Shown one piece after another: positions 47,149 to 56,722 of a stretch of DNA of 64,000 nt; position 1 is the first letter of the stretch; every line of letters begins with the position of its first letter. The notes beneath the pieces are model-generated. The model saw nothing but the letters and a program-made list of their open reading frames with translations. It made no database searches and was not told where the DNA came from. A program made the position numbers and the translations under genes. Source of the stretch: an uncultured Planctomycetaceae bacterium (lineage in GTDB: Bacteria; Planctomycetota; Planctomycetia; Planctomycetales; Planctomycetaceae). The stretch spans positions 1 to 64,000 of the forward strand of contig CALFSX010000235.1 in NCBI GenBank assembly GCA_937916515.1. The letters are read 5' to 3'.

Positions 47149-47975
47149 TGTCAGTCGCAACTCTTACACCTGAAGCCATCAACTACGTCTGTACAACAGT
47201 CCGTGCCCGATCGGCCATTGAACTGGATGTTAGCAAAAGCTATCTGATTGAGGCACGGCTGGCGCCGGTTGCTAAAGACAATGGCTTTGACTCCATCAAT
47301 GATCTGATACAGGCACTGCGAGGTCAACGCCAGCTGAAACTTGAGTCTCAGCTGGTGGAAGCCATGACGACAAATGAGACAAGTTTCTTTCGTGACCAGC
47401 ATCCTTTTGAGACGCTGCGGAAGACGCTGTTTTCTGAAATCAAAACGCGTAATGCCGCCAGCAAATCATTGAACATCTGGTCTGCAGCGTGTTCAACAGG
47501 GCAGGAGATTTACTCCATTGCCATGCATCTGCGTGAACATTTTGCCGACCTTGCGTCGTGGAAAGTTCAATTGGTAGGTACTGACCTTTCCGACGACGTA
47601 TTGAAACGTGCGGCGGAGGCCAGATTTTCCCAGATTGAAGTCAACCGGGGCCTGCCAGCTTCGATGTTGGTTAAACACTTTCAACGCAATGGTCTGCATT
47701 GGGAATTGAAACCTGAGGTCCGCAACATGGCCAGATTCATGAAGCTGAATCTGATTGAACGCTGGCCACCCTTGCCGGTTATGGACATCGTATTTCTTAG
47801 AAACGTGCTGATCTATTTTTGCCCCGAGACCAAACGGGCCATCCTTGAAAAAGTACGACGAGTCATGGCTCCGAATGCTGTCCTGTTTCTGGGAGCGGCA
47901 GAAACCACCATGGGGCTGGATGCGGGCTTTGAACGTGTCCAGTCAGATAACAGCGTTTACTACCGTCTGAAGTAG
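47148..47975 (+). CDS. cheR: Chemotaxis receptor methyltransferase CheR
   Basis: Methylates receptor glutamates using SAM; 275 residues. The N-terminal helical domain (ESQLVEAMTTNETSFFRD) and the SAM domain (WSAACSTGQEIYSIAM, GTDLSDDVLKRA, FLRNVLIYF) are both complete. The start codon overlaps the cheB stop by one base. Confidence 0.97.
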   Translation: MSVATLTPEAINYVCTTVRARSAIELDVSKSYLIEARLAPVAKDNGFDSINDLIQALRGQRQLKLESQLVEAMTTNETSFFRDQHPFETLRKTLFSEIKTRNAASKSLNIWSAACSTGQEIYSIAMHLREHFADLASWKVQLVGTDLSDDVLKRAAEARFSQIEVNRGLPASMLVKHFQRNGLHWELKPEVRNMARFMKLNLIERWPPLPVMDIVFLRNVLIYFCPETKRAILEKVRRVMAPNAVLFLGAAETTMGLDAGFERVQSDNSVYYRLK

Positions 47976-48026
47976 TCACTCCGAACTTTCAAAACTTAAA
48001 CGACATTCCATTCAACAGGTTTCAAT

Positions 48027-48419
48027 ATGTACGCTTTAATCATTGATGACTCTCGCGCCATGCGACGAATCCTCAGCAAAATTGTTATGCCTCTTGGGCT
48101 GGAAGTTGTGGAAGCAGAAAATGGCCAGGACGGTCTCGATCGTCTTGAAGAAATGGAGCCACCTGAAGTCATTCTGGTCGACTGGAACATGCCGGTAATG
48201 AACGGACTGGACTTCGTTAAGACTGTGCGAGCGGATGGCCGTTATGCAAATCAGAAAATCATGATGGTGACCACGGAAACCGAGCCGGCTCAGATGGTTC
48301 GTGCATTAATGGCGGGCGTCGACGAGTTTGCAATGAAGCCATTCACGGCTGATGTACTGGTGGAAAAAATGAAGCTGATCGGGGTTCGCCTGCCGAACCC
48401 GGTAAGCAGCAACGAGTAA
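48027..48419 (+). CDS. Single-domain response regulator (CheY-like)
   Basis: A 130-residue receiver domain with no output domain. Acidic pair DD near residue 7, phosphoacceptor in VDWNMPVMNG at about residue 52, threonine in MMVTTE and lysine in AMKPFTA are all present. It follows cheR by 51 bp. Two such regulators flank cheX; one probably signals the flagellar switch, the other may be a phosphate sink. Confidence 0.94.
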   Translation: MYALIIDDSRAMRRILSKIVMPLGLEVVEAENGQDGLDRLEEMEPPEVILVDWNMPVMNGLDFVKTVRADGRYANQKIMMVTTETEPAQMVRALMAGVDEFAMKPFTADVLVEKMKLIGVRLPNPVSSNE

Positions 48420-48574
48420 TAGATAGAGCCCGGGACGTCATCCGAAACGTAGTTCGGGCGGCATGAGCTCTTCGAATGGATTTGAAGCAAAGAAACAAAT
48501 GGCTGCTTTACCTGAACACGCATTCCTGGCAAGACCACCTGTTTTGGGCCGGTCGTGAAATTGAAAGAGAACAA

Positions 48575-49024
48575 ATGATTGTTGATGTACCGACAATGGA
48601 CCAGATCATCTCAAATGTTTTTGACGAGATGTTATGTATGCCGACGTCCCCCAGTGATTCCGGTCTTGAATGTTCTGTCGTTGGCAGGATTGTTGCGTCC
48701 ATTCGTATTACCGGGGCCATGGAAAAGCTGATCGTTGTTGAAGCGCCCATGGCCACTGCAAGTCTGATCGGCGAAACCATGTTCGATGCGGAACACGACA
48801 CGCTCCCGGAAGAAGAAATTCGCGATGCCGTTGGTGAAATCGTCAACATGATTGGCGGCAACGTAAAGGGTATGTGCGAAGGAGAATCCACGCTGTCACT
48901 TCCATGCGTTTCAGTGGAAAACAGCGAGTTGTCAATTCCGGATGGTGGCGAGCAAACCATCGTTAACGTCGCTGGAAGCCCCATACTGGTACGCTGGCAC
49001 GATATGCCCGTAGCGACAGTCTAA
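48575..49024 (+). CDS. cheX: CheX-type chemotaxis phosphatase
   Basis: A 149-residue protein of the CheX/CheC family that dephosphorylates CheY-P. The family's conserved helix with glutamate and asparagine appears as EIRDAVGEIVNMIGGNVKG. The beta-rich remainder (SVVGRIVASIRITGAM, IVVEAPMATA) fits the fold. I start at MIVDVPTM because the 33 upstream codons do not resemble the family. It lies between two CheY-like regulators, its likely substrates. Confidence 0.85.
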   Translation: MIVDVPTMDQIISNVFDEMLCMPTSPSDSGLECSVVGRIVASIRITGAMEKLIVVEAPMATASLIGETMFDAEHDTLPEEEIRDAVGEIVNMIGGNVKGMCEGESTLSLPCVSVENSELSIPDGGEQTIVNVAGSPILVRWHDMPVATV

Positions 49025-49085
49025 GACACCGTTGACTTTTCCTCACAGATTACAAACTACCATTTTATCAATCAGGATCGAGACC

Positions 49086-49448
49086 ATGAAAGTTCTTATC
49101 GTTGACGACAGCAAGGCCATGCGAATGATCGTCAAGCGAACACTGTCCCAAACAGATGTCGGCAAATGTGATGTTGTTGAAGCAGAAAACGGTGCTGAAG
49201 GCCTGGCCAAGGTTGCCTCGGAAAAACCGAATCTTGTGCTGTGTGACTGGAATATGCCAGAGATGTCTGGAATACAGTTTCTGCAGAAGCTTCGTGAATC
49301 AGGAAATCACGTAAATTTCGGATTCATCACGTCTGAAAGCGGTGCTGAAATCAAAACGCTTGCATTGGAAACAGGTGCTCAGTTCATAATCACAAAGCCA
49401 TTCACGGCTGAGTCATTAAACTCCGCGATCTCGCCATGTGTCGCCTGA
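49086..49448 (+). CDS. Second single-domain response regulator (CheY-like)
   Basis: A 120-residue receiver domain. Acidic pair in IVDDSKAMRM, phosphoacceptor in CDWNMPEMSG, switch residue region FITSESG and lysine in TKPFTA are present. It is clearly diverged from the first regulator but keeps the same DWNMP core, suggesting an old duplication. It follows cheX by 61 bp and precedes the last operon gene by 37 bp. Confidence 0.94.
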   Translation: MKVLIVDDSKAMRMIVKRTLSQTDVGKCDVVEAENGAEGLAKVASEKPNLVLCDWNMPEMSGIQFLQKLRESGNHVNFGFITSESGAEIKTLALETGAQFIITKPFTAESLNSAISPCVA

Positions 49449-49485
49449 TAAATCCCGAAGTCACCTTTTGAGGAAAGGTAAAAAC

Positions 49486-49956
49486 ATGTCTGTTTCAGCC
49501 ATTCACGCTCCATCTCTGGACGACGTTGTCGACTTAATGCATGGGTTGTTTGCCCTGGAAGTCAAACCCTTCGCAAAGACGACTGAAGCAATATATTCAA
49601 TCGCCGAATACGCCAACAAAGCGGGTGAAGTGGTCGGATACATCGGCTGTGACCTTGCTGGCGGATGCCGACTTGGTGCCGCTTTGACACAGGTGCCAGC
49701 CGGTCGCGTCGCCGAAGCTGTCGCCGAGGGTGCTATACCTGAAAGCCTTGTGGAAAATCTTAATGAGGTTTTCAATATCAGCGTCAACCTGATCGTTCCG
49801 GCAGATGGCAGCCGCGTCGTCTTCAAGCGTGCAGTTCACGGCAGCTCAGATGCTGAGTTCGCATCGATACGCGAAAAACTTGAGTCGCTGTCAAAAAGTG
49901 AATTCTGTTTTGATGTGGCACGCTACGGCGTCTGTCAGATGTTCGTAGCCAACTGA
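49486..49956 (+). CDS. Unknown protein at the end of the chemotaxis operon
   Basis: A 156-residue soluble protein with a strong AGGAAAGG ribosome site. No family is recognised. The central stretch IGCDLAGGCRLGAALTQVP and following ESLVENLNEVFNISVNLIVP have an E-x-N-x-N helix followed by a strand, faintly like the CheC/CheX class, but the match is too weak to assign. Position after cheX and cheY, and before a terminator, suggests a role in chemotaxis signal processing. Confidence 0.75.
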   Translation: MSVSAIHAPSLDDVVDLMHGLFALEVKPFAKTTEAIYSIAEYANKAGEVVGYIGCDLAGGCRLGAALTQVPAGRVAEAVAEGAIPESLVENLNEVFNISVNLIVPADGSRVVFKRAVHGSSDAEFASIREKLESLSKSEFCFDVARYGVCQMFVAN

Positions 49957-49980
49957 TCGACGGAATGCGAAAAACGGTAA

Positions 49981-50015
49981 CGGCGAGCGGCTCAGAATGG
50001 TCCTCGCCGGTTTTT
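49981..50015 (+). terminator. Terminator of the chemotaxis operon
   Basis: CGGCGAG pairs with CTCGCCG around a 15-base loop and is followed by GTTTTT. It lies 25 bp past the last gene's stop. Confidence 0.8.
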
Positions 50016-50332
50016 CATCCGTACAAAGGTTCACCACGAGGCCCCAACCAATCATCAAAACGTTAAGACAGATCCGTTGTGCTAACGTTTGTACTGCCAC
50101 GGAACCTACACCTGCCTAAGAAAGACCTCGCCCATAACGCGGAGAGATTCTTCCATACGAAGGGGACATACCCGTACCGGGGGGTGCGATGATTCGAATT
50201 TCTTCACCGATTGCAATGTTGGTTTTGCCCATAGTTGGGTTTGGATCACAAATCGATTCACAAGCGTCCTGCCAGAAAGTATGAAATGCCTGGCCTAAGT
50301 CATGAAACACTTGTGTTAAAACGGCATCTGAC

Positions 50333-51124
50333 CTCCCCCCGCTGCCTCAGGATGTAGCTCGATTAAATGCGATCTTAAGCGATCCCGATTATGCAATTAA
50401 AGATGTTGCGCGGGTTGTCGAACTCGATCCCATTTTGGCTGCAAAACTTCAGCGAATGGCGAATTCAACGGTCTACGGACCTGGTCGCGTTGGTTCTGTG
50501 AATGAGGCCATTATGCACGTAGGTGGGGCACGATAAAATCTCTGGCAATCGCTTCCAGCGTCCGCCCGTGGGCCGATCTTAACCTGGAACCTTTCGGGTG
50601 AACGCCTCCTTCCTACTGGAAACATTGTGTAGCGGTTTTGTCGTTCGCAGAAGAACTGACCTGTCGGCCTGTCGCACAATTCGGAACTGACTTCTCCACG
50701 GCGGCATTGCTTCATGACTTTGGAAAATTGGTGCTTGCAAAGCACTTATTGCCCTAGCAAGCGCAAGCCCTGCCATGCTTTAGCCCGGAAGTGCGAGCGG
50801 TCGATCGGGAAATGGCAGTCCTTGGCGTGAACCACGCTGAGGTGACGGTCGTCGTTGCTCAGGCATGTAATCTGCTGGACACACTGATGTACGCCAGTCT
50901 GCATCACCACAATCCTGAGATGTCAATCACGATGATTTGTCACGGACTGAACGTAGCTAACCATCTGTCCTGGCGGCTCGAGAAACGAAACGTCGATCTA
51001 TCCGCAGAACAGGAATTTTTCCAGAACTCAATTGATACATATCGGACTAACAGCCGAATTAACGCAAAGTATTTTCGAGAGCGGAATGGCACGCCTTGAA
51101 GCATTGCTTAAAGTGTATTCGTAA
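50333..51124 (+). pseudogene. HDOD-domain gene, frame-disrupted
   Basis: Translated in three frames, the segment reads as one HDOD protein. LPPLPQDVARLNAILSDPDY and AAKLQRMANSTVYGPG are in the first frame up to a TAA at 50534. KSLAIASSVRPWADLNLEPFG continues in a second frame. FAEELTCRPVAQFG with LLHDFGKLVLAKH follows in a third, interrupted by a TAG at 50755 and running on to CNLLDTLMYASLHHHNP. The last piece (ESGMARLEALLKVYS) needs another shift. At least three frameshifts and one nonsense codon make it a pseudogene. HDOD proteins are regulatory; it sits just past the che operon. Confidence 0.85.
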
Positions 51125-51704
51125 ACACGACTCAGGGAACGCGTCAATTCGTTGCTACCGAATGATGTTCGTTAGTTCTTCCGACGCTGCGTCTGTGATG
51201 GTTCAGTCGCTCCCCCTGCAATTGCCTGCAAAGGGTTTGAGGTTACGTGGCGTAACGTTGTATCCTGACGGTGTCGTCGCAAAACTTCCCCGCTTCCCAA
51301 GCGTAGATTGTGTTGTGATACCTGGCCGATACAAAAGTACGAGTTGCAATCCCGTACGGCCAGGTTCGACACAACGCATTCTCAAAGACCACTTGCGACG
51401 GGCAGTGACTCGCAGAGTGAAACACAACGCGGCAATACTTCAGTCAGACTCACGCAGCAGTCGTGGGCAGCCGAATTCCAGATATATCCGAGCCTCAACC
51501 AAGGACTTCATCCTCGGCAAAGTATTGCCGTCCCTTCAAGGTTGTGAATCCATGGAGTGCGGCGACTGATCACCGCTTTGCTTTACCTGCAGCACTTCGA
51601 TGTACCGGGCTTTTCCACTTCGTGACCACCCATAAGTAGAGAGCTTTGAGGAGTGGAAGTACCCATAAGAATTGATTCACAGCCTTTTCGGGACTAATCG
51701 CATT
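51125..51704. other. Gene-poor stretch in the decay zone
   Basis: No recognisable gene. A 157-codon plus-strand frame (51096-51569) overlaps the HDOD remnant and has no family features. A 9-bp perfect inverted repeat, ACCTGGCCG with CGGCCAGGT, lies at about 51318-51367 with an inner GTACG/CGTAC pairing; role unknown. Confidence 0.45.
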
Positions 51705-51965
51705 CTAATTCTTAGCATTGGCGTCTTCGTGTCCGGCGGAGTTGCCGATGATTCGACTGGCCAGGATTTTGGCTTGGGATGAATCGTGTAAAATTGGATC
51801 GCAAGCATCGGAGATAGGTTCGTCAATCCTTCGGTTCAGATCATGCCACCGATTGACTTCTCGAAGCAGCATCAATCCGGCGTCTTCTGGAAGCGTTCCC
51901 GCATCGAAATCCACGTCAACGATCGGACGTATGAGCCGTGTGAGTTCCGTACCATCTTCTAATCT
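51705..51965 (-). mobile_element. IS1380-type transposase N-terminal remnant
   Basis: The minus strand encodes VDVDFDAGTLPEDAGLMLLREVNRW and later GHEDAN, closely following the start of IS1380-family transposases (DFDxGxLxxDAGLxLLREVDR, then GYEDxNDHD). The frame stops just after GHEDAN. No catalytic DDE part was found downstream, and terminal inverted repeats are not evident. It is a truncated fossil. Confidence 0.7.
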
Positions 51966-52604
51966 CCATGTGATTGGGAGAGTCTCAGGTTTAGGGCCAT
52001 TTCAGCCTTGCAACTTCCATGGATACCGCCGCCGGTGATCTCGCGCAACCCAGATTCCAAACCGCCGCATGCAGTTTCCGGGCTTGAAGCAAGCTGTATG
52101 GGAATTCCGCCTAACAAGTAAACACAACTCGCCACAGACGTCAGCCCTCGGGTGAAACGACAATACGACCCAAGCTTCATTTCAGAACCTCGACAGCGGC
52201 ATCAGCAGAGTCGAAATCGTGCAATGGGCGGTTAACCGCCGTCGGTGTTCTGACAATTGGGCGTTAACGGCGATGAAAGCAATTTTCACAAACGGACGAT
52301 AAACGTTTAGGAAATTTCCAGATCGAAGTAATGTAAGCCCCTGTCTGAACGTCAAACGGAAGTAGCGATAACTAATGGTGAATGGCCAATTCAAATCGCT
52401 TCTATTGGCCCATAAGTCGAACGACATTGCAAATTAAACTTCGCAAAAGACCAATCACCCTGTGGCATCGTTGCGAATCAACGAACAGCGTATTTCGATT
52501 CCCGGAATTACGCCATACAGGAACAAGTGATCATCCTGAGAAACTCCCATTGAAACTCAGTTGTCGCGACATAGGATTGAAATATAGAGAGGGGATTAAC
52601 AGCG
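51966..52604. other. Gene-poor stretch in the decay zone
   Basis: About 640 bp without a convincing frame on either strand. Short minus-strand frames exist but have no family resemblance. Confidence 0.4.
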
Positions 52605-52859
52605 ATGAAACCTACCGAAAACAATTCCACACCAACAGTCTCGTACCTGATTGAACATTCGCATGGCACTTGCGAATTATGGGTAAAACGAACTGAAGAC
52701 CGACAGACCACAATTTACGAAGCGGTTAAGCTGGAACCTGTTTCAGGGCAGGGCACATTCGACCTGGAAACTGCCACGATCACAGAAGCTATCGCTCTTG
52801 AAGAGTGGATGGCCGATCACTTCGAGGTGTTTACAGAAGGTCGCACCTCAGCTGGATAG
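52605..52859 (+). CDS. Small protein of unknown function
   Basis: An 84-residue soluble, acidic protein (SYLIEHSHGTCELWVKRTEDRQ, EEWMADHFEVFTEG). A purine-rich GAGAGGGG lies about 10 bases before the ATG. The composition is protein-like, unlike the surrounding stretch, so it may be the one living gene in the decay zone. No family is recognised. Confidence 0.5.
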   Translation: MKPTENNSTPTVSYLIEHSHGTCELWVKRTEDRQTTIYEAVKLEPVSGQGTFDLETATITEAIALEEWMADHFEVFTEGRTSAG

Positions 52860-53451
52860 CTCAAGCTCAGTTTAGTCGCGTTCAAACATGCGTGAATACC
52901 GAGCCAGCAAGTTCATAAAGCCGGACTTGAACTGACGCACTTTTGGTGATTCGCGTCACCCGCAGAGTCATACGGACAACGGCCATTTCCACAGTCGCAA
53001 TCGATGTGCTGTTGGCTCAGCGAACAGCACGCTGACTTTTGCGACGGCATTAGCTGGCTATGGCCTGATGAGTTGGCGGCAGTTCTAAAATTCAGCCATC
53101 CAACGTATCGCGTCTGTCGGAGCTCATTAGTGTCGCGGGTCTGGCATTGCGTCTGCGCCTCTGAAAAGTTCTGTGGCAGAAGCCAATTTGTGAGGTCGCA
53201 GTCCAGTAACTTTGGAATTATCGTCATAGACCGCATCGCTGCTACGGGTTTCCCCGAAGTCTGTGCGGCAAAAGCCTCATACCTGGCAGGGGCCGTCGTT
53301 CTGACCTAGGTTCATGTAGTTCCAAGTTGGTCCGCCGCCGACCGGTCGAAATGATTCGGCATTCAGGTCGTCGGTACTTCGCTCACCATGATCATGCAAC
53401 TCAAGAGTTAGACGGCGAAAAAAGGATGTCCCTGACACAGGCAGAGTTCTC
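52860..53451. other. Spacer with possible coding debris on the minus strand
   Basis: About 590 bp. Minus-strand segments such as GGGPTWNYMNLGQNDGPC and AVYDDNSKVTGLRPHKLASA look protein-like but sit in frames broken by stops. This fits another decayed gene, but I cannot name a family. Confidence 0.3.
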
Positions 53452-54099
53452 ATGAGTGACAGCGAGTTTCCAGACTACTACGAAATAATGGAAGTCAGTA
53501 CAAACGCGAATGCAGACACAATTGAACGTGTCTTTCGCTATCTTGGTCAAAGATTCCATCCCGACAACACAGAAACAGGTAACGACGAACGCTTTCGACG
53601 CCTGTTGTCAGCGTACACAACGCTTCGCGACGCAGAATCGCGAGCGGCCTATGATGCCAGACTTCGCCAGCACCGTGAACAGCAATCACGGATCGTTGAT
53701 GGAGCTGCTGCGTCTGGCAGCGACACCATGGACCGCCACAAACTGCTTTCGCTGTTTTATGGGCAGCGTCGGCGAGACATGAAAAACCCTGGCGTCGGTC
53801 CCACAGCGCTGGAACAGATTCTTGGATGCCCTCGCGAAGTGCTGGAATTTCACATCTGGTATTTTCGTGAGAAGTCGTGGATCAAACGTGAAGAAAGCGG
53901 ACTGTTCGCCATAACCGTCGCCGGAATTGACGAAATCGAATCCAGTCACCAAAGCGTAGTTCCTAAAGATCACTTGATCACAATGCGAGCCGACATTGGA
54001 TCCTCGGATTCAGTAACAGGAAGCGGTCACACCGGACGATCCGTCGCTGCACCGATTTCAATGAAGCAGCGTGTTGTGGCTGGCTGGCCACCGGAATAG
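53452..54099 (+). CDS. J-domain (DnaJ-like) protein
   Basis: A 215-residue protein with an N-terminal J domain (residues ~6-70): DYYEIMEVSTNANADTIERV and the HPD motif in RFHPDN, which stimulates a DnaK ATPase. There is no Gly/Phe region, zinc finger or DnaJ C-terminal domain, so it is a class C co-chaperone. The second half has a winged-helix-like stretch (LEQILGCPREVLEFHIWYFREKSWI), which may direct it to a client or to nucleic acid. No partner gene is adjacent. Confidence 0.88.
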   Translation: MSDSEFPDYYEIMEVSTNANADTIERVFRYLGQRFHPDNTETGNDERFRRLLSAYTTLRDAESRAAYDARLRQHREQQSRIVDGAAASGSDTMDRHKLLSLFYGQRRRDMKNPGVGPTALEQILGCPREVLEFHIWYFREKSWIKREESGLFAITVAGIDEIESSHQSVVPKDHLITMRADIGSSDSVTGSGHTGRSVAAPISMKQRVVAGWPPE

Positions 54100-54152
54100 C
54101 CACCAATAAACAAATCAAGAGACTGTTGCAGTAATGGTCTTTGATATTTTGA

Positions 54153-56090
54153 TCACTGAGGAGCAGTCAGCCCGGCTTCCCAACGATCGAAGACAGACGT
54201 GGACGGAGTGAACACATAGATTGATCGATCACTGAACGCCGATTTCAAGCTGAAAATGTCGCCGTCTGTATCTGGACGGCGACATACGATCACGTCACCA
54301 TCAAGTCCGGGCGGATTGATGATATAGCTCAGTTGAGGGTCCGTGTTGCGTTCATCGACAAGCACCAAAGCTGGTTTCTGTATCAAATCACGATTGACTG
54401 TTTGCCGAAACATTTCAAAACGAACTTTGGAAAACGCCTGTTCATTGATTGAGGCGGAAACCTTTGACACATTGTCGAAGACCGGCAACTGAAACCACCC
54501 CGGAACGAGCCCCACCAAAATCAGGCAGCCGGCCCACGCAGCTGCAGCTTTTCCTGACAGGGTCGCTGTCGAACATTCAACACATCGAACAAATCCAATG
54601 GCAGCGAGAATCAGGATCAGTGGAGCCGTTTCAAACACATAGTGCCAATGCATAATTCCGTCGTACCAATACGGAATGTGAACCAAATGCAGCGACACAA
54701 GCGAACACGCCAGCAATCGAATCCCTATAACTTCCACACTGTTCACACCAACTTTCGATTCATCGCCATCAGCACAGACAGGTCGCCGTGCCCCTCGCCC
54801 GCAAATAATGGGCAGTGACATCAACAGACCAAACAACAGCGGCACAATAGCCAGCGACCATTGCAAACTTGCATGCAGCCGATTCCAGACATTCTGAATT
54901 GCAACAAGCGGCGTTAAGTTTGTGGCCCATTGATCATATGCATGCAGCGTAGCAGGTCCCTTTGCCGGTTCAACGCCCACGGCATTGTTGAAACCGAAAC
55001 GATGCCGAGGTGTGAACTGATCCGTATACAACTGATAGGCACTTTTCGTCCAGTCTCCCGTTGCATCCTGATTTAGTACGGCCAAAGTGACGAATCCCAA
55101 CACCAATGGCACGACAAAGCCGAAAATCAGCCGCCAGCTTGATCGATCGCGAAACAGCCAGGACGCCATCCACACGCCAAACGGAAATCCATAACCAGCG
55201 GCGGTCATTGGTCGCGCCAACATGGCAAAGGTCAACGCAATTCCAGCAATAAAAGCATATCGCAGTTGCGCAGCTGACATCATTCGAAAAAATGCCCACG
55301 TAAACACACTTAATGCAAGCAGCGTCGGATGGTGCGCCAACAGCAGGTTACTGAACACCGCAATCCCGGGACTGACGGCAATCAAAACACCAGCCAACAC
55401 AGCAGTCTTAAACCGACTAAGCTGCAGCACAGCCAAATAGAAGAACACAGCCGCCAGTGCGCCTGCCAGCCAGTGACCATAAATCGGGTTTCCCAACGCA
55501 TCAAACGGAGCAATCCACAGACCAGTGGTGGGAAAGTACCGACTAACTGTTCGGCGTTCATTCAGGACGTGAAACTGATGAAACAGATCAGGTCGAACTT
55601 CCGCTGCCGGATACGAAAGTCGCAAATTTCGAAACGTGCGTGCCTGCAGCAAATAGCTGTATTCGTCGTGGTAAGCGGGGGGCAAGTCTGCAAACGGAAT
55701 AGTTGTTGACGAATAGGCCAATTTCACAGAAATGGGTTCGGCCCCAATTCGATAGCTGCACAACATAGACAGCGAAAACACGAAAAGTCCCGCCAGCCAA
55801 ACACGAACACTACCGGTTGCGCTGACCTTTGACGGAGCAACAATCTTTGTGGCCTGCCTGGTTCTTCCGATGCGTGCCAGGACCGGAAACGCCAGCAGCA
55901 CCAACAATGGCATTGACGATTCCATATTCCAAAACGTCAACCAGGTAGCCAACCCGCCGTCCTGCTCAACAGCGAGTAACAACCGGGAGAACTCCATACT
56001 GGCCGCCACAACCAGCGTGATCGCCCATGCCCACCAGACAAAGTCCGTGGTCGAATACGAGTTCTTAATTTCGGATTTCTCGGGCATCAA
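54153..56090 (-). CDS. Membrane glycosyltransferase, ArnT/GT39-like
   Basis: A 645-residue polytopic protein with about eleven hydrophobic segments and a hydrophilic C-terminal part. The first periplasmic loop carries an acidic motif (PPAYHDEYSYLLQARTF) like the DE motif of lipid-linked-sugar glycosyltransferases of the GT39/ArnT superfamily. Such enzymes transfer a sugar from a polyprenyl carrier to protein, lipid or glycan. The acceptor is not evident. It is transcribed alone, convergent with the J-domain gene. Confidence 0.78.
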   Translation of the reverse strand: MMPEKSEIKNSYSTTDFVWWAWAITLVVAASMEFSRLLLAVEQDGGLATWLTFWNMESSMPLLVLLAFPVLARIGRTRQATKIVAPSKVSATGSVRVWLAGLFVFSLSMLCSYRIGAEPISVKLAYSSTTIPFADLPPAYHDEYSYLLQARTFRNLRLSYPAAEVRPDLFHQFHVLNERRTVSRYFPTTGLWIAPFDALGNPIYGHWLAGALAAVFFYLAVLQLSRFKTAVLAGVLIAVSPGIAVFSNLLLAHHPTLLALSVFTWAFFRMMSAAQLRYAFIAGIALTFAMLARPMTAAGYGFPFGVWMASWLFRDRSSWRLIFGFVVPLVLGFVTLAVLNQDATGDWTKSAYQLYTDQFTPRHRFGFNNAVGVEPAKGPATLHAYDQWATNLTPLVAIQNVWNRLHASLQWSLAIVPLLFGLLMSLPIICGRGARRPVCADGDESKVGVNSVEVIGIRLLACSLVSLHLVHIPYWYDGIMHWHYVFETAPLILILAAIGFVRCVECSTATLSGKAAAAWAGCLILVGLVPGWFQLPVFDNVSKVSASINEQAFSKVRFEMFRQTVNRDLIQKPALVLVDERNTDPQLSYIINPPGLDGDVIVCRRPDTDGDIFSLKSAFSDRSIYVFTPSTSVFDRWEAGLTAPQ

Positions 56091-56392
56091 AACCAGTCAG
56101 CAACCAAAGTCATCACGTCGGCTTTCAAACGGCAAATTCAAATACGGCATTCAACTCAAATGTTTGAATTTGAAATGCCTGCAAGGCACTGCGAAATTTA
56201 CGTTTTTTGTCACAATCCGCCTATCAACAGTGTCACATGCTTCATACGTACGAATCCTCTTTTTAGCCAAACAAGAATACGAGAAGTGTACGAATCTTCG
56301 AGATTACATCGCTTTGCACAAATGAGTTTGATTGGTCATAATCGCAATGCTTAAACATCACCTTCTCAATCTGTCGGCCAAAATCCTGCACA

Positions 56393-56695
56393 ATGAAACC
56401 TCCGCAGACGAAACCTTCTCTGTTCTTCCGGCTCATCGTGCCGGCGACAGTTGTCTTCATCCTCACGATTCTTGCACTGATTGCATCGCTGTTCGGTGAC
56501 CCCAACGCACCAGTCTCCCAATGGCTCGAAGCCAATGGCAACAACCTGTTGATGTGGGAATTCGTTGTGGTTTTGACAATTTCTTTTTTGGCGATGGCCG
56601 TAGATCGCAGGCGAACGTTGAGAGGAATTGAAGAACCACGCATCCATCAGACCAATGCAACCGTCTCGGACAATCAAGCGTCAGATGTCAACTAG
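56393..56695 (+). CDS. Small two-helix membrane protein
   Basis: A 100-residue protein with two hydrophobic segments (about 12-33 and 53-70) and a polar C-terminal tail. No family is recognised. It ends 27 bp before ligA and may be co-transcribed with it. Confidence 0.55.
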   Translation: MKPPQTKPSLFFRLIVPATVVFILTILALIASLFGDPNAPVSQWLEANGNNLLMWEFVVVLTISFLAMAVDRRRTLRGIEEPRIHQTNATVSDNQASDVN

Positions 56696-56722
56696 AACAG
56701 GCTCGCGTGCTCGGAAGCTTTC

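Noticed and set aside
51318-51367. Integron attC-like inverted repeat
   Set aside because: The 9-bp inverted repeat lacks the conserved attC core sequences, and there is no integrase.
51096-51569. 157-codon plus-strand frame
   Set aside because: It overlaps the HDOD remnant's end, has odd composition and no recognisable motif.
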